Source: Leclercia adecarboxylata
Lineage (GTDB): Bacteria > Pseudomonadota > Gammaproteobacteria > Enterobacterales > Enterobacteriaceae
Direction: 5' to 3'
NCBI GenBank assembly: GCA_002360945.1
Contig: DERO01000036.1
Span: 179,335 to 243,334, forward strand
DNA: 64,000 nucleotides
A program made the position numbers and the translations under genes. Positions 1-10,312 of the stretch are shown one piece after another. Position 1 is the first letter of the stretch; every line of letters begins with the position of its first letter. The notes beneath the pieces were generated by a model, which was not told where the DNA came from, ran no database searches, and saw only the letters and a list, made by a program, of their open reading frames with translations.

Positions 1-1
1 C

Positions 2-877
2 GTCCTGATCGCCGCCATCTTATGGGGCAGTTCAGGGGTTTGCGCGCAGTACATCATGGAGAAAAGTCAGATCCCCTCGCCTTATCTGACCATGATCCGC
101 CTCCTGTTTGCCGGCGTTATCCTGCTGACACTCTCCTTCGTCCACGGCGACAAGATTTTCTCGGTCATCAAAAATCGTAAAGATGCCCTCAGCCTGCTGA
201 TCTTCTCCCTGTTCGGGGCGCTGATCGTTCAGCTCACCTTCCTGGTGACGATTGAAAAATCCAACGCCGCTACCGCCACCGTACTGCAATTCCTCTCCCC
301 GACCATTATCGTGGCGTGGTTCGCGCTGGCGCGCAAAAAGCGCCCGGGCATTTTCGTCCTGGCGGCGATCATGACCTCGCTTGTCGGCACCTTTTTACTG
401 GTCACCCACGGCGACCCGACCTCGCTGACCATCTCCCCGGCCGCCCTCTGCTGGGGCATCGCCTCCGCCTTCGCCGCGGCGTTCTATACCACCTACCCCT
501 CCATGCTGATTGCCCGCTACGGCACCCTGCCTATCGTCGGCTGGAGTATGCTGCTGGCCGGATTAATGCTGACACCGTTCTATGCCGGGCGCGGGACCAC
601 CTTCGTGGTCGACGGCAGCCTGCTGCTGGCGTTCTTCTATCTGGTGGTGATTGGCACGGCGGTGACGTTCAGCCTGTATCTGAAAGGTGCGCAGATGATT
701 GGCGGGCCGAAGGCGAGCATTCTGAGCTGCGCCGAGCCGCTGAGCAGTGCCCTGCTGTCGGTGATTTTACTGGGGGTGGCGTTCACCCTGCCGGACTGGC
801 TGGGCACGCTGTTGATTGTGTCGTCGGTGGTGTTGATTTCGATGGATTCGCGAAGACGGGTTCAGACATCGGCGTAG
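2..877 (+). CDS. yicL: EamA/DMT-family exporter, 5' end outside the window (YicL-like)
   Basis: This is an inner-membrane drug/metabolite transporter of the EamA family. The reading frame is open from base 2 and runs into a typical first helix ([11 protein letters not shown]) ahead of the first internal Met at 56, so the true start lies left of the window and about 15-35 residues are missing. The visible part has about nine to ten hydrophobic segments in two EamA repeats. It ends with a short basic tail (SRRRVQ). It resembles E. coli YicL, which lies in the same neighbourhood next to nepI. The substrate is not known; small carboxylates, amino acids or amines are usual for the family. Confidence 0.8.
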   Translation, partial: VLIAAILWGSSGVCAQYIMEKSQIPSPYLTMIRLLFAGVILLTLSFVHGDKIFSVIKNRKDALSLLIFSLFGALIVQLTFLVTIEKSNAATATVLQFLSPTIIVAWFALARKKRPGIFVLAAIMTSLVGTFLLVTHGDPTSLTISPAALCWGIASAFAAAFYTTYPSMLIARYGTLPIVGWSMLLAGLMLTPFYAGRGTTFVVDGSLLLAFFYLVVIGTAVTFSLYLKGAQMIGGPKASILSCAEPLSSALLSVILLGVAFTLPDWLGTLLIVSSVVLISMDSRRRVQTSA

Positions 878-883
878 CCTGAT

Positions 884-964
884 GCCCCCTCACCCCGGCC
901 CTCTCCCACAGGGAGAGGGAGGTCGAGATTCCCTCTCCCTGTGGGAGAGGGTTAGGGTGAGGGC
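884..964. repeat. Long inverted repeat made of two CCCTCTCCC palindrome units
   Basis: Two copies of a G/C-rich unit (CCCTCTCCC, short loop, GGGAGAGGG, flanked by CCCTCACCCC or GGGTGAGGG) face each other at about 884-919 and 931-964. They fill the gap between the convergent genes yicL and nepI. Related single units lie at 19106-19140 and 47653-47689, so this is a dispersed family. In this position it could also act as a bidirectional transcription stop. Confidence 0.8.
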
Positions 965-968
965 AAAA

Positions 969-2159
969 TCACTGCGCTTTAACCTTCCCCGCCACCAGCA
1001 GCGCGGTAATCAGCATCAGCGTGCCGGAAATCACCAGCGGTGACGTCAGTCCCAGATGGTCGAGCGCAATGCCGCCTACCGCCGCACCGCAGGTGTTCGC
1101 TAGCTGGATCATCGCCACCTGAATCGACCCGGCTTTTTCGGCCTGATCGGCAAGCGAGCGGGTGATCCACGTCGACCAGCCCACCGGGATCAGTGCAAAA
1201 GCAAAGCCCCAGATAATCGCAATCGCCGAGGCCACCCACTTGTCGCTACCCCACAGGATCAGCACGGCGGCGCTGACTGCCAGCACCAGCGGGGCTCCCG
1301 CCAGCGCCACTTTCAGGGAGCGTTTGAGGAACTGCGCCGACAGCGAGGTACCGATAAAGCTGGCGATACCGAAGCTCAGCAGCACTAGCGTCAGGCCATC
1401 GACGTCAAACCCGGCCATGGTCGTAAACACCGGACGGATGTAGGTAAAGAAGGCAAACTGTCCGGCGAACGACATAAAGATGGCGATCATCCCCGCCATC
1501 ACGCCGGGACGTTTCAGCAGGCTGAACATATTCTGCTTGTGGTGCGCGGCTTCACCCGGCAGCGACGGCAGTGCTTTCCACACCCACAAAATGCACAGCA
1601 GGCCCATCACCGCGGCACCGTTAAAGACGTTACGCCAGCCAATAATTCCCCCGAGGAAGCTGCCCAGCGGCGCGGCAATCACCAGCGCAATAGAGACCGC
1701 GCCGAAGATGACGGAGAGCGCTTTCGGCACGGTACGCGCCGGCACCAGCCGCATGGTGAGCGAGGCCGACATCGCCCAGAAGCCGCCCAGCCCCAGCCCG
1801 AGGCAGGCGCGTCCCAGCAGCAACAACATAAAGTTATCGGCAAAGGAGACCAGCAGGCAGGAGAGCGTCAGCAGAACGCTAAAAAGAATGACGACTTTGC
1901 GGCGATCGGTGGTGCCAATTGCCTGGGTGATAAACAGGCTGGCAAACATGGCGACAAAGGCGGTGACGGTGACCGACTGGCCCGCCAGCCCTTCAGAAAT
2001 ACCCAGATCCTGCGCCATCGGCGTCAGCAGGCTGACCGGCAAAAACTCCACGGTAATCAGGCAGGCGACGCAAAACGCCACGGAAAAAACCGCCGACCAG
2101 TTTGGGCGGGAGACCGCTTTGGCATGGGGCGAAGGGGCGGATTGGATCTGTTCTGTCAT
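969..2159 (-). CDS. nepI: Purine ribonucleoside exporter NepI (MFS)
   Basis: This is an inner-membrane major facilitator superfamily transporter of 396 residues, the same length as E. coli NepI, which exports purine ribonucleosides such as inosine by proton antiport. Twelve hydrophobic segments are visible. The first-half MFS loop signature is present in modified form ([13 protein letters not shown] after helix 2). Conserved stretches such as [17 protein letters not shown] and [15 protein letters not shown] match the NepI family. It converges with yicL. A CAGGTGA-type ribosome site lies just before the ATG. The call rests on close resemblance over the whole length. Confidence 0.93.
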   Translation of the reverse strand: MTEQIQSAPSPHAKAVSRPNWSAVFSVAFCVACLITVEFLPVSLLTPMAQDLGISEGLAGQSVTVTAFVAMFASLFITQAIGTTDRRKVVILFSVLLTLSCLLVSFADNFMLLLLGRACLGLGLGGFWAMSASLTMRLVPARTVPKALSVIFGAVSIALVIAAPLGSFLGGIIGWRNVFNGAAVMGLLCILWVWKALPSLPGEAAHHKQNMFSLLKRPGVMAGMIAIFMSFAGQFAFFTYIRPVFTTMAGFDVDGLTLVLLSFGIASFIGTSLSAQFLKRSLKVALAGAPLVLAVSAAVLILWGSDKWVASAIAIIWGFAFALIPVGWSTWITRSLADQAEKAGSIQVAMIQLANTCGAAVGGIALDHLGLTSPLVISGTLMLITALLVAGKVKAQ

Positions 2160-2251
2160 GGCATCACCTGAGGAGAAAACGAGCGGGAAAGCCGTGCAGT
2201 TTAACAGTTAAAGTGTGATCTATTTAACGTTTAGACAACTTTTGGCACTTT

Positions 2252-2324
2252 TTGCCGGGCGGCGCTTCGCTTGCACCGGCCTACGGGTTTTGTCGCCCCG
2301 GTAAGCGGAGCGCCATCGGGGAAT
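2252..2324. repeat. REP-like palindromic element
   Basis: A GC-rich stretch between nepI and yicN contains inverted motifs (GCCGGGCGGCGCTTCGC and GTAAGCGGAGCGCC) typical of enterobacterial REP units. It lies just past the stop of yicN, where REP units often stabilise mRNA 3' ends. Confidence 0.6.
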
Positions 2325-2325
2325 A

Positions 2326-2778
2326 TCAGTGCAGGAAGAAGACCCCCTCCTCCGGCAGGAAGAGCTGGTTGTAGCGCAGCTGGAAGGCGTTCAGCTCGTA
2401 CGGATCGGGCTCCATATCGCGCATAAAGCCGAGCGCCAGGCGGATCTGGGCATCGGTGATCGGCGCGGCGAGACGCGCCTTGCGCAGCAGGCGATACCAG
2501 CTCAGCAGGTTGTTTTCACTGCTGTCGACAATGCACACCTGCCAGATCAGCAGCACCTGGGCAGCATTCTGCAGGTGCGCCTCGTCCGGGCGTTCCAGGT
2601 AGCGGATAAACTCATTGCCGGCGCTTTTGCCAAACTGGTCGATCATCGACTCCAGCGGCACCGGGGTGATCCCCAGACGTTCGCTGAGACGACGAATGGC
2701 GCGCCGGGAGCCCGACGTCATGACGCGAAAGCCCACCACAAACACCACGGCAAGCGTAGCCAGCATTATCCAGACCAT
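2326..2778 (-). CDS. yicN: DUF1198 protein YicN
   Basis: A 150-residue protein of the DUF1198 family, same length as E. coli YicN. It has one N-terminal membrane segment (IMLATLAVVFVVGFRV, residues 4-19) followed by a basic stretch (SGSRRAIRRLSERL) and a soluble helical domain, so it is probably anchored to the inner membrane with the body in the cytoplasm. The function is unknown. It lies between nepI and uhpT as in E. coli. A GGAG ribosome site precedes the ATG. Confidence 0.85.
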   Translation of the reverse strand: MVWIMLATLAVVFVVGFRVMTSGSRRAIRRLSERLGITPVPLESMIDQFGKSAGNEFIRYLERPDEAHLQNAAQVLLIWQVCIVDSSENNLLSWYRLLRKARLAAPITDAQIRLALGFMRDMEPDPYELNAFQLRYNQLFLPEEGVFFLH

Positions 2779-2890
2779 GAACTCTCCTTAGGGTTAGATG
2801 AGCATAATATCGGGAAACGCAGCGCGTCGACAGCAGACAACGTCGTATTAATGCACTGAAAACAGGTGGCAGGGGACACTGAAACAGGCA

Positions 2891-2917
2891 TAAAAAAGCC
2901 CGGCATCACGCCGGGCA
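2891..2917 (-). terminator. Rho-independent terminator of uhpT
   Basis: A perfect 7-bp GC stem (GCCCGGC/GCCGGGC) with a 5-base loop is followed on the minus strand by six T. It sits 18 bases past the uhpT stop codon. Confidence 0.9.
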
Positions 2918-2934
2918 AAAAGTTACCTGCACAC

Positions 2935-4326
2935 TCAGGCTGCTTTCAAACGTTGCACGCGTTTTTCGCGGCGAATTTTGCGCTCTTCCAGTACCGCGAC
3001 CATCGCCATCAGAACGATACAGCCGATGGCGGCGGCATCCAGCGCGGCGAAGGTACCCGCCCAGCCGGTGAGGCCGAAGATTGGCGTGCCGTCGGCAATC
3101 ATCCCCAGACCCAGCTTGGCGAAGCTGTCGCCGATCAGGTAGGCGAAGGTACCTTTGATCCCATCGGCAGCGCCGATCGCTTTTTTCGGCACGAAGCCGA
3201 CTGCCGCCACGCCAATCAATAGCTGCGGACCAAACACCAGGAAGCCGAGGGCGAACAGCGACGCAAGGTAGACATACTGGTTGCTGGCGTGCTGATAAAT
3301 ACCGAGCGTGGCGATAATCAGCGCCAGCGCGACGCAGGCCACCAGCGCCCGACGGCCGTTGGCGAGATCCGAGAGCCAGCCCCACAGCAGAGTGCCGACC
3401 AGGGCACCCACTTCAAACAGGGTGAAGCCCTGGATCGCCACTTCTTTGGAGAGCTTCAGCTCCTGGAAGGCATAGACGGTCGACCACTGGTCAATACCGA
3501 TACGCACCACGTACAGGAAGATGTTGGAGAAGCAGAGCAGCCATATGACTTTGTTTTTCAGCACGTACTCAACGAAGATCTGCCATTTGGTCATCTCGTT
3601 CTCTTCGGTCTCTTTGTCCTCTTCGCTGATCTCCTCGTCAAACAGCTCTTCGGCTTTACCGAGACCGTAGGATTCCGGGGAGTCGCTGCCGTAGCGCAGG
3701 CCGATAAAGCCGACGATCAGGGCGATAATCGACGGGAAGATAAACATGCCGATCACGTGGCCGTCGAACAGCACGTTGGCCCCGAACAGCGCCACCCCTG
3801 CCGCACCCGCTCCACCGAGATTGTGGGAGATGTTCCACATCCCGAGGTACGAACCCCGCTTGCGGCGCGGGGTCCATTTGGTGATGGTGGAGTAGCTGCA
3901 CGACCCGCCAGTACTCTGGAAGAAACCGCTCAGGGCGTAAAAGGCGATCATCAGAAACAGGCTGACCGAGCCCGCGCCCATGCTGGCGCTGAAACCGAGC
4001 ATACAGATGGCGGAGAGGATCAGCATAAACGGCAGGAACTGCTTGGTGTTTTTGCCGTCGGCGTAATAGGAGACCAGGGTTTTACCCACCCCGTAGGTGA
4101 TGGAGAAGCCGAGGCCAATCATCCCCAGCTGGGTCATGCTCAGCCCGTAGGTGGAGATCATGTCGTTCTGGGCGATATTAAAGTTCTTGCGGATCAGATA
4201 CATGGTCAGGTAGCCGATAAAGACCACCAGATAGGACTGCATGAAGGGTTTGAACCACATTTTGCGCCGCACATCGAGCGGCAGATCCAGGGTCGGCTTG
4301 CGTACCTGGTTGAGGAAGGCCAGCAT
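2935..4326 (-). CDS. uhpT: Hexose-6-phosphate:phosphate antiporter UhpT
   Basis: Inner-membrane MFS antiporter (organophosphate:Pi family) that brings in glucose-6-phosphate and related sugar phosphates in exchange for phosphate; it is also a main route for fosfomycin. With the start at [10 protein letters not shown] the protein has 463 residues, exactly the E. coli length; an upstream in-frame Met would add 15 unlikely residues. Arg46 (in TMYLIRKNF) and the second key Arg (in [11 protein letters not shown]) are present, as are twelve membrane segments and an acidic central loop ([14 protein letters not shown]). It is expressed from its own promoter, driven by UhpA, downstream of uhpABC. Confidence 0.97.
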   Translation of the reverse strand: MLAFLNQVRKPTLDLPLDVRRKMWFKPFMQSYLVVFIGYLTMYLIRKNFNIAQNDMISTYGLSMTQLGMIGLGFSITYGVGKTLVSYYADGKNTKQFLPFMLILSAICMLGFSASMGAGSVSLFLMIAFYALSGFFQSTGGSCSYSTITKWTPRRKRGSYLGMWNISHNLGGAGAAGVALFGANVLFDGHVIGMFIFPSIIALIVGFIGLRYGSDSPESYGLGKAEELFDEEISEEDKETEENEMTKWQIFVEYVLKNKVIWLLCFSNIFLYVVRIGIDQWSTVYAFQELKLSKEVAIQGFTLFEVGALVGTLLWGWLSDLANGRRALVACVALALIIATLGIYQHASNQYVYLASLFALGFLVFGPQLLIGVAAVGFVPKKAIGAADGIKGTFAYLIGDSFAKLGLGMIADGTPIFGLTGWAGTFAALDAAAIGCIVLMAMVAVLEERKIRREKRVQRLKAA

Positions 4327-4347
4327 GGTTTGCTCCTGAGCTGATTT

Positions 4348-4413
4348 TTTATACCTGCGAATGGCAGGCATTGTAAAAATCAGCCGGGAGCAACGCCTGA
4401 GACAGCGTCCAGG
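4348..4413 (-). promoter_or_regulatory. uhpT promoter with a putative UhpA site
   Basis: The 143-base uhpC-uhpT gap holds a TATAAA -10 element (4348-4353, minus strand) and an imperfect palindrome, CCTG-N10-CAGG, at 4396-4413. Its centre is about 64 bases upstream of the expected transcript start, which is where UhpA binds most strongly in E. coli. A second CCTG-N7-CAGG palindrome lies at 4354-4368, immediately upstream of the -10. Assignment to UhpA is by position and family knowledge. Confidence 0.6.
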
Positions 4414-4469
4414 CGGAACCGGGAAAATTACTTAGTTTTGCCCCACTCGCGGTGAAAAGGTGAGGCGCA

Positions 4470-5789
4470 TCACGCTTCGCTCACCTCACGCGGGGCCTGG
4501 GCGTTGAGGAACGGCAGCAGCAGCAGGGCCGAAATCCCCGCCGCGATGGCGATCACCGCGAAGAATCCGCTCCAGTGCCAGGTGTCGATCACCCGCGCCA
4601 GCGGCCAGCCGGAGAGCGATGCCCCGAGGTAGGCAAACAGCCCGACGAAGCCCGTCGCCGCGCCCGCGGCGTCCTTGTGGGAACACTCTGCCGCCGCCAT
4701 GCCGATCAGCATCTGCGGGCCAAAGACAAAGAAACCGGTGGTGAAGAAGCAGGCCGCCTGCATCACGTAGCTGGCGAACGGCATCAGCCACAGGGAGCCG
4801 ACCGAGAGCAAAATCCCGGCAGCGAAGATCAGGTTCATCGGCCCGCGGTTGCCGTTGAACAGCTTGTCCGAGCCCCAGCCGGCTACCAGCGCGCCGATAA
4901 ACCCGCCCAGCTCAAACATCGACACCGCCGAGTTGGCGGTCACCAGGTCCACGCCGAGCGTCTCGGACATGTACAGATTGCCCCAGTCGTTGATCGCCGC
5001 ACGCACCACGTAAACCAGCACGTAGCAGAGCGACAGCAGCCAGATCCAGGGGTTCAGCAGCACGTAGCGGGTGAGGATCTCCCGGCGGGTTAGCCCTGCC
5101 CCCTCCTGCTGTTGCGCCACTTCCATCTCATCGTGCCGCCAGTCGCCCACCGCAGGCAGGCCAACGGTTTGCGGCCGGTCGCGCAGCCGCCAGCACAGAA
5201 ACAGCCCGGCAAGAATGGCCAGACCGCCGGCAATCATCATCCCCGTGCGCCAGCCGTAGTGCAGCGCCGCCGCGCCGACCACCATCGGGATCAGCGCCCC
5301 GCCGACGTTATGCGCGGTGTTCCAGACGGCCCACCAGCCGCCGCGCTCGTTGCGTGAGTACCACGCCGTGAGCAGTCGGGCGCAGACCGGCGCCCCCCAG
5401 CCCTGGAAAAAGGCGTTTAGCGCCCACAGCAGGGCAAAGGCCCACAGCGAGGTGGAGAAGCCAAACAGGATATTCACCACCCCGGTGGCAATCAGGCCAA
5501 CGCCCATGAAGTAGCGGGCGTTGGAGCGGTCGCTGACGATGCCGGAGAAGAACTTCGACAGGCCGTAGGTGATGTAGAACAGCGTCGCCAGCAGGCCGAT
5601 ATCGGTGCGGGTCATCACCCCGCTGGCGAGGATCTCCGGCGCGGCGGCGTTGAAGCTTTTACGGGTGAAGTAGAACAGGGCGTAGCCGAGCCAGATAGTG
5701 ATCAGAATATGGCGTCGCCAGTAACGATAGCGGGCGTCGATCTCGGCTTTATCGCCGATCGGCACGGCGTTGGCGGGGGTTTTAAACAT
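4470..5789 (-). CDS. uhpC: Sugar-phosphate sensor UhpC (MFS-type receptor)
   Basis: Membrane receptor of the organophosphate:Pi antiporter family that senses external glucose-6-phosphate and, together with UhpB, turns on UhpA. It has 439 residues, the E. coli length, and is clearly homologous to UhpT ([11 protein letters not shown] near residue 45 matches the UhpT RKNFNIAQ motif; [10 protein letters not shown] and [14 protein letters not shown] are also shared). The start overlaps the end of uhpB by 8 bases, so translation is coupled. It has a weak transport activity in E. coli but mainly acts as a sensor. Confidence 0.96.
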   Translation of the reverse strand: MFKTPANAVPIGDKAEIDARYRYWRRHILITIWLGYALFYFTRKSFNAAAPEILASGVMTRTDIGLLATLFYITYGLSKFFSGIVSDRSNARYFMGVGLIATGVVNILFGFSTSLWAFALLWALNAFFQGWGAPVCARLLTAWYSRNERGGWWAVWNTAHNVGGALIPMVVGAAALHYGWRTGMMIAGGLAILAGLFLCWRLRDRPQTVGLPAVGDWRHDEMEVAQQQEGAGLTRREILTRYVLLNPWIWLLSLCYVLVYVVRAAINDWGNLYMSETLGVDLVTANSAVSMFELGGFIGALVAGWGSDKLFNGNRGPMNLIFAAGILLSVGSLWLMPFASYVMQAACFFTTGFFVFGPQMLIGMAAAECSHKDAAGAATGFVGLFAYLGASLSGWPLARVIDTWHWSGFFAVIAIAAGISALLLLPFLNAQAPREVSEA

Positions 5790-7287
5790 GATGGCTCCTT
5801 AGCGGCAGGCTGACGCTGACGCGCGTCCCGTGGGTGCAGGAGATGGCCAGCGTGCCGCCCAGCGCCTTCACGCGCTCGCGCATCCCCGCCAGGCCAAAGC
5901 CCTGCTGACCGGAGCCCGGCGGCAGGCCGCAGCCGTCGTCTTCAATCACCAGCTTGAGACTTTCATCCTGCTGCCAGCCCTGCAGCGTCACCGCGCTGGC
6001 GTTGGCGTGCTTAACAACGTTATTCAGCCCCTCCTGACAAACGCGAAACAGGGTGACGCGCTGGCCTTCGCTCAGCGCCGTCTCGTCGATATCCCAGTCG
6101 AGATGGCTGACGATGCCGCGGCTCTCCAGCTCCATCTCGCGCATCAGGGAGCGCACCGCCTGCTCCAGGGTCAGGTCGTCCAGCTGGCGTGGGCGCAGCC
6201 GACCCAGCAGACGCCGCACCGAATCGTACACGCCCAGCGAGAGCTGTTCGATATGCGCCCCGCCCTGCTTCACCCCGGCGTTGTCCGGGGCCAGGCGCTG
6301 AACAATGCCTGCCTGGGTGCGGATGGCGGTGATGGTCTGGCCGATATCGTCGTGCAACTCGCGGGCCACCTCGCGGCGGACGTGCTCTTCGGTCTCCAGC
6401 AGACGTTCCGCCAGACGCCGGTTGCGCGCCAGCTCGGTTTGCAGGGACTGGTTCAGCTCGCGCAGGCGCTGAATGCCCGCCCCGAGCAGCAGCCCGGTCA
6501 GGCTCTGGGCCAGCAGGGAGAGCAGCAGGTCCACCGGATGGTCGTGCCAGGTCTGGCTGGCGATCAGCGCGATGGCGTTCATCAGGGCAGCGATCAGCGC
6601 CCCCTGCCAGCCGTAGTGCCAGGCGAGAGCGATAATCGGCAGCGCCAGGCAAAACGGGGTAAAGCGTGAAAGCTCAGCGGGCAGGCCAAGCTGCAGCCAC
6701 AGGCTCACTACAAACAGCAGCAGATACCAGATGAGATGCCGGGCGCGCCAGTTCACCGGCTGGGAGACCAGTGCCGGACCCAGCGGTTGCCAGACGGTGC
6801 TGGTGAGGTAATGCCAGATAACCAGGCAGGTCGGGGCCAGGGTCAGGCCGCCGGTCAGGGTCAGCAGCAGGGCGTTGAGCATCTCCTTCTCGCCAATCCA
6901 CGGCAGGGACTGTAGCAAGGCCGCCGCAATCAGCGCCGCTCCCTGGCCCAACAACGTGCGCCAGTCGCGCTGGTGACGATAGCGGGAGATCAGCGTCACG
7001 GGAATGAGCGTCAGCAGGCTTCCGGTCATCAATAAGGGAAGATGCGCCAGCGCCACTTGCTGCGCCAGCCAGACCAGCATCAGCCATTCAGCGCCCAGCA
7101 GCACCGGCCAGTAGCCGCGCGGGCATTGCAGCATCAGCCCCAGCCGCAGGCCAAAGGGGAACAGCAGCACCGCCAGCTCCGGGCGTTCCACCAGGTGCAG
7201 GCTGATGCTCCACAGGCAGAACCAGGCGGCGGAGAAGATGAAGAAGCTGGCGACCACCGCCACCAGCCGGGAGAAAAAGGTATGCAT
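5782..7287 (-). CDS. uhpB: Histidine-protein kinase UhpB
   Basis: Inner-membrane sensor kinase of the HPK7/NarL-partner class, 501 residues. The N-terminal half carries about eight hydrophobic segments (MASE1-like region). The cytoplasmic half has the HisKA_3 box with the phospho-acceptor His ([11 protein letters not shown], near residue 310) and an HATPase domain (N box [14 protein letters not shown] boxes DDGCGLPPG and [11 protein letters not shown]). UhpC controls its kinase activity and UhpA is its target. The start codon overlaps the uhpA stop by one base (TAATG). Confidence 0.96.
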   Translation of the reverse strand: MHTFFSRLVAVVASFFIFSAAWFCLWSISLHLVERPELAVLLFPFGLRLGLMLQCPRGYWPVLLGAEWLMLVWLAQQVALAHLPLLMTGSLLTLIPVTLISRYRHQRDWRTLLGQGAALIAAALLQSLPWIGEKEMLNALLLTLTGGLTLAPTCLVIWHYLTSTVWQPLGPALVSQPVNWRARHLIWYLLLFVVSLWLQLGLPAELSRFTPFCLALPIIALAWHYGWQGALIAALMNAIALIASQTWHDHPVDLLLSLLAQSLTGLLLGAGIQRLRELNQSLQTELARNRRLAERLLETEEHVRREVARELHDDIGQTITAIRTQAGIVQRLAPDNAGVKQGGAHIEQLSLGVYDSVRRLLGRLRPRQLDDLTLEQAVRSLMREMELESRGIVSHLDWDIDETALSEGQRVTLFRVCQEGLNNVVKHANASAVTLQGWQQDESLKLVIEDDGCGLPPGSGQQGFGLAGMRERVKALGGTLAISCTHGTRVSVSLPLRSHHV

Positions 7288-7877
7288 TACCAGCCGTCAA
7301 ACATGCGGCGCGCCAGCTCAACGTCGTTGCTGACGCCGAGCTTTTCCATCAGGTTAGCGCGGTGAACGTGGACGGTTTTTGGCGACAGGCCAAGCTCGAC
7401 GGCGATCTCCTTCACCGCCATCCCCTGGGCCAGCTTTTCCGCCACCTGACGTTCGCGTCGGGTGAGCGGATCCTGGCGTCCGGCCGCCAGCTTGATGGCG
7501 ATATCCGGCGTCAGGTAGCAGCCGCCGGTGGCGACGGTGCGTACGGCGGCGATCAGCTCGTCCGGGCTACAGCGTTTGGAGAGGAACCCGCGCGCCCCCG
7601 CATTCAGGGCCTGCTCCACCAGCGCCGGGCTGTCGTGCACCGAGAGCATGATTGTCGCCATTCCCTTCGGTAGCTGGCTCAGCAGCTCCAGCCCGGAGAG
7701 ATCCGGCATCGAGATATCGCAGATACAGACCTGCACCCCGCGCCCCGGCAGGCCGGCCAGCGCCTCGCGGCCGGAGCCGAACTCGGCCACCACCTGAAAG
7801 TCGGGCTCGAGGCTCAGCAGCTGGGCAAATCCGGAGCGGACGATAAGGTGGTCGTCGATAAGGGCGATGGTGGTCAT
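7287..7877 (-). CDS. uhpA: Response regulator UhpA
   Basis: Cytoplasmic NarL/FixJ-type response regulator, 196 residues. The receiver domain has the acidic pair (IDDH, residues 7-10) and the phospho-acceptor Asp54 (CICDISMPD); a LuxR-type helix-turn-helix fills the C-terminus ([33 protein letters not shown]). Phosphorylated UhpA activates uhpT. It is the first gene of uhpABC and the three genes overlap end to end. Confidence 0.97.
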   Translation of the reverse strand: MTTIALIDDHLIVRSGFAQLLSLEPDFQVVAEFGSGREALAGLPGRGVQVCICDISMPDLSGLELLSQLPKGMATIMLSVHDSPALVEQALNAGARGFLSKRCSPDELIAAVRTVATGGCYLTPDIAIKLAAGRQDPLTRRERQVAEKLAQGMAVKEIAVELGLSPKTVHVHRANLMEKLGVSNDVELARRMFDGW

Positions 7878-7900
7878 GGTGGGATCCTGATGCGTGAACG

Positions 7901-7980
7901 CGCCGGATGGCGGCGTAAACGCCTTATCCGGCCTACGGGTAAAGTTCTTGTAGGCCGGATAAGCGCAGCGCCATCCGGCA
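7901..7980. repeat. BIME: inverted pair of REP units
   Basis: Two head-to-head REP units (CGCCGGATGGCGGCGTAAACG with TTATCCGGCCTAC, then GTAGGCCGGATAAGCGCAGC with GCCATCCGGC) fill the ilvN-uhpA gap. This is a typical enterobacterial bacterial interspersed mosaic element. Confidence 0.9.
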
Positions 7981-8002
7981 AAAGCCGCTTACCTTAAGTG
8001 AT

Positions 8003-8290
8003 TTACTCGAAGAACACCGCAATTTTGTTAAACATGGTGGGATCGGACTGGTTGCGTACCACTTTCACCACGTCCTCCAGCTTGTCGATCTGCGCCATCA
8101 TCTGCTCCAGGCGCTGATCGTCATTCACCAGCAGCCAGATGCGGCTGTGCTCGCTCCCCTGAATCGGCAGACAGAGAATGCCCTCCACGTTGAACGCGCG
8201 GCGGGCAAACAGCCCGCAGACGTGGGTCATAACCCCGGGGTGGTTACGGACGGTAAGCTCCAGGATGACGTTATCGTTTTGTTTTTGCAT
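8003..8290 (-). CDS. ilvN: Acetolactate synthase I small (regulatory) subunit
   Basis: Regulatory subunit (95 residues, one ACT domain) of acetohydroxyacid synthase I, which makes acetolactate and acetohydroxybutyrate for valine, leucine and isoleucine synthesis. The ACT core is clear ([29 protein letters not shown]). It binds valine for feedback inhibition and is needed for full catalytic activity of IlvB. It starts 3 bases after ilvB ends and ends at a short C-terminal tail ([10 protein letters not shown]), one residue shorter than in E. coli. Confidence 0.97.
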   Translation of the reverse strand: MQKQNDNVILELTVRNHPGVMTHVCGLFARRAFNVEGILCLPIQGSEHSRIWLLVNDDQRLEQMMAQIDKLEDVVKVVRNQSDPTMFNKIAVFFE

Positions 8291-8293
8291 GGC

Positions 8294-9982
8294 TTATTCC
8301 CCCACCATTTCAGTATTGGCCGCACCGGGTGGGACCATCGGATAGACTTTTTGTTGTGGATCGATACGAACGTGGATCAGCGCCGGACCCGGACGTGAGA
8401 TCGCCGCCTGCAGCGCCGCGTGGGCGTCCTCTTCGGCATTCAGATCGCAGGTATGCAGGCCAAAACCGGCGGCAATCTGCATAAAGTTAATCATCCCCGG
8501 ATAGGTGGCGGCAAAGACCCCCTGCTTGTAGAACAGGCTCTGCTGCTGATGCACCAGGCCCAGCGCTTCGTTGTTCATCAGGATGATTTTCACATCCAGC
8601 TGGTTTTCCGCCGCGGTGGCCATCTCCTGAATATTCATCATCAGGCTGCCGTCGCCGGAAAAGCAGATCACCTTGCGGTCCGGGTTCGCCAGCGCCGCGC
8701 CCACCGCCGCAGGCAGACCAAAGCCCATGGTCCCCAGGCCGCCAGAGGTCAGCCACTGGCGCGGACGGTTCAACGGATAGGCCTGGGCGGTCCACATCTG
8801 ATGCTGACCGACGTCGGTGGTGATAATGGCGCTGTCGTCCACGCAGGCGGCCACGGCGTTAATCAGCCCGTAATGGCTGAGCGGCTCGCCTTCGGTTGGG
8901 ATGGCACCCGGGAACTCCTGCTGCAAACCAGACACCTGCTGATGCCACGCGCTGCGCGGGGTGGCGTCGATGTACGGCAGCAGTTGCGCCAGCACCTCGT
9001 TGACGTCGCCCTGGATCGCCACGTGCGGCTGCTTGATTTTGCCCAGCTCCGCGCGATCGATATCCACGTGAATGATTTTGGCATTCGGGCAGAACTGCTC
9101 GGTTTTGCCAATCGCCCGGTCATCAAAACGCGCCCCGAGAACAATCAGTAAATCAGCTTCTTGCAGAATAAAGTTGGTGCTGCGCGCGCCGTGCATCCCG
9201 AGCATTCCCAACGACAGCGGGTGCGCTTTTGGCAGCATGCCCAGCGCCATCAGGGTCATGGTGGTCGGCAGGCTGGCTTTTTCTGCGAGGGCGCGCACCG
9301 CATCAGGCGCGTCGATCACCCCGCCGCCCAGATAGAGCACCGGGCGCTGTGCGGCGTTGATCATCGCCGCCGCCTCGCGCACGCTCTCAACGCTGAATTC
9401 CGGCGATGGCGCGCGGATGCCCGGCTCCGGCAGCACGTCGATCTCAATTTCAGCGGTCTGCACATCCTTAGGAATGTCTATCCACACCGGGCCCGGACGG
9501 CCGGACTGGGCGATACGGAACGCATCGCTGATAACCTGCGGTAATTCGCTGATATCGCGCACTAAATAGTTGTGCTTGGTGATGGGGATAGAGATGCCGT
9601 AGGTGTCCACTTCCTGAAACGCATCGGTGCCGATCATCGAGGCAGGCACCTGGCCGGTAATGCAGACTAACGGGATAGAGTCGAGACGCGCGTCGGCGAT
9701 GGCGGTCACCAGGTTGGTCGCCCCCGGGCCGCTGCAGGCCATACAGACCGCCGGTTTACCCTGGGTTCGCGCCATGCCCTGCGCGATAAAGCCTGCGCCC
9801 TGCTCGTGACGCGCCAGCACGTGGCGGATCTGCGTGCTCTGGCTTAAGGCATCATACAGCGGGAGTACCGTCCCACCAGGAATACCTGCAACTGTGGTAA
9901 TGCCCTGACGTTCCAGCAGATGAACGATTAACTGCGCGCCTGTGAAACGCGTCTTGTGTGATGTTGTGCCCGAACTTGCCAT
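8294..9982 (-). CDS. ilvB: Acetolactate synthase I large (catalytic) subunit
   Basis: Thiamine-diphosphate-dependent catalytic subunit, 562 residues, identical in length to E. coli IlvB. Three domains are visible: an N-terminal TPP-pyrimidine domain with the catalytic Glu (RHEQGAGFIAQG), a central FAD-binding domain (around 195-330), and a C-terminal TPP-PP domain with the metal motif (GDGSLMMNIQEMATA ... NN). It condenses pyruvate with pyruvate or 2-oxobutyrate. The operon ivbL-ilvB-ilvN is controlled by attenuation through the ivbL leader. Confidence 0.97.
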   Translation of the reverse strand: MASSGTTSHKTRFTGAQLIVHLLERQGITTVAGIPGGTVLPLYDALSQSTQIRHVLARHEQGAGFIAQGMARTQGKPAVCMACSGPGATNLVTAIADARLDSIPLVCITGQVPASMIGTDAFQEVDTYGISIPITKHNYLVRDISELPQVISDAFRIAQSGRPGPVWIDIPKDVQTAEIEIDVLPEPGIRAPSPEFSVESVREAAAMINAAQRPVLYLGGGVIDAPDAVRALAEKASLPTTMTLMALGMLPKAHPLSLGMLGMHGARSTNFILQEADLLIVLGARFDDRAIGKTEQFCPNAKIIHVDIDRAELGKIKQPHVAIQGDVNEVLAQLLPYIDATPRSAWHQQVSGLQQEFPGAIPTEGEPLSHYGLINAVAACVDDSAIITTDVGQHQMWTAQAYPLNRPRQWLTSGGLGTMGFGLPAAVGAALANPDRKVICFSGDGSLMMNIQEMATAAENQLDVKIILMNNEALGLVHQQQSLFYKQGVFAATYPGMINFMQIAAGFGLHTCDLNAEEDAHAALQAAISRPGPALIHVRIDPQQKVYPMVPPGAANTEMVGE

Positions 9983-10032
9983 GCTCCAGTCCTTTTCTTC
10001 TGGGCCGACTTTCCGGGGGGCTTTTAACGAAA

Positions 10033-10061
10033 AACCCCGCCGGTTTGCGCCGGCGGGGTTT
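10033..10061 (-). terminator. ivbL attenuator terminator
   Basis: A strong GC stem (AACCCCGCCGG/CCGGCGGGGTT around a short loop) followed on the minus strand by TTTTTCG lies between the ivbL stop and the ilvB start. It is the transcription attenuator controlled by ribosome position on the Val-rich leader. Confidence 0.92.
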
Positions 10062-10084
10062 GGAATCGTGTGTTGATCCAGTCC

Positions 10085-10171
10085 CTACGGCGCATTGCCG
10101 ACGACCACCACCACACGCACGACGACCACTGCGGCTGGTTGCGCAGTTTTTAGTAGGGTCGAGGTCAGCAT
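10085..10171 (-). CDS. ivbL: ilvBN leader peptide IvbL
   Basis: A 28-residue attenuation leader too short for usual gene finders. It carries the hallmark valine block (AAVVVVRVVVVVGNAP; nine valines in a row apart from one Arg) and two Leu near the start. In E. coli IvbL has 32 residues with the same C-terminal end. Ribosome stalling at the Val codons when valine is short disfavours the terminator downstream and raises ilvBN expression. The start ATG is at 10171 on the minus strand. Confidence 0.96.
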   Translation of the reverse strand: MLTSTLLKTAQPAAVVVVRVVVVVGNAP

Positions 10172-10269
10172 GGAAGCGTTCATTAGGAACCTGTCTCTGG
10201 AATCATTGAGTGGATTTATACAAGCACAGGTTTACAGGCGTGACAACGGAATTATTTTCATCTGGCTGA

Positions 10270-10291
10270 AAATGCGTCAGGGATCACGTTT
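10270..10291 (-). promoter_or_regulatory. Possible CRP site of the ivbL-ilvBN promoter
   Basis: On the minus strand the sequence AAACGTGATCCCTGACGCAT resembles the 22-bp CRP consensus in its left half (GTGATC) and lies about 100 bases ahead of ivbL; E. coli ilvBN is CRP-activated from a similar place. The right half is degenerate. Confidence 0.45.
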
Positions 10292-10312
10292 CGCTTGTCG
10301 GGTAATGAAAAC

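Noticed and set aside
3289..4344. Long open frame opposite uhpT (351 codons), and similar long frames opposite mnmE, gyrB and yidC
   Set aside because: They lie entirely on the reverse strand of well-known genes, have compositions rich in Gln, His and Arg typical of shadows in GC-rich coding DNA, and lack ribosome sites.
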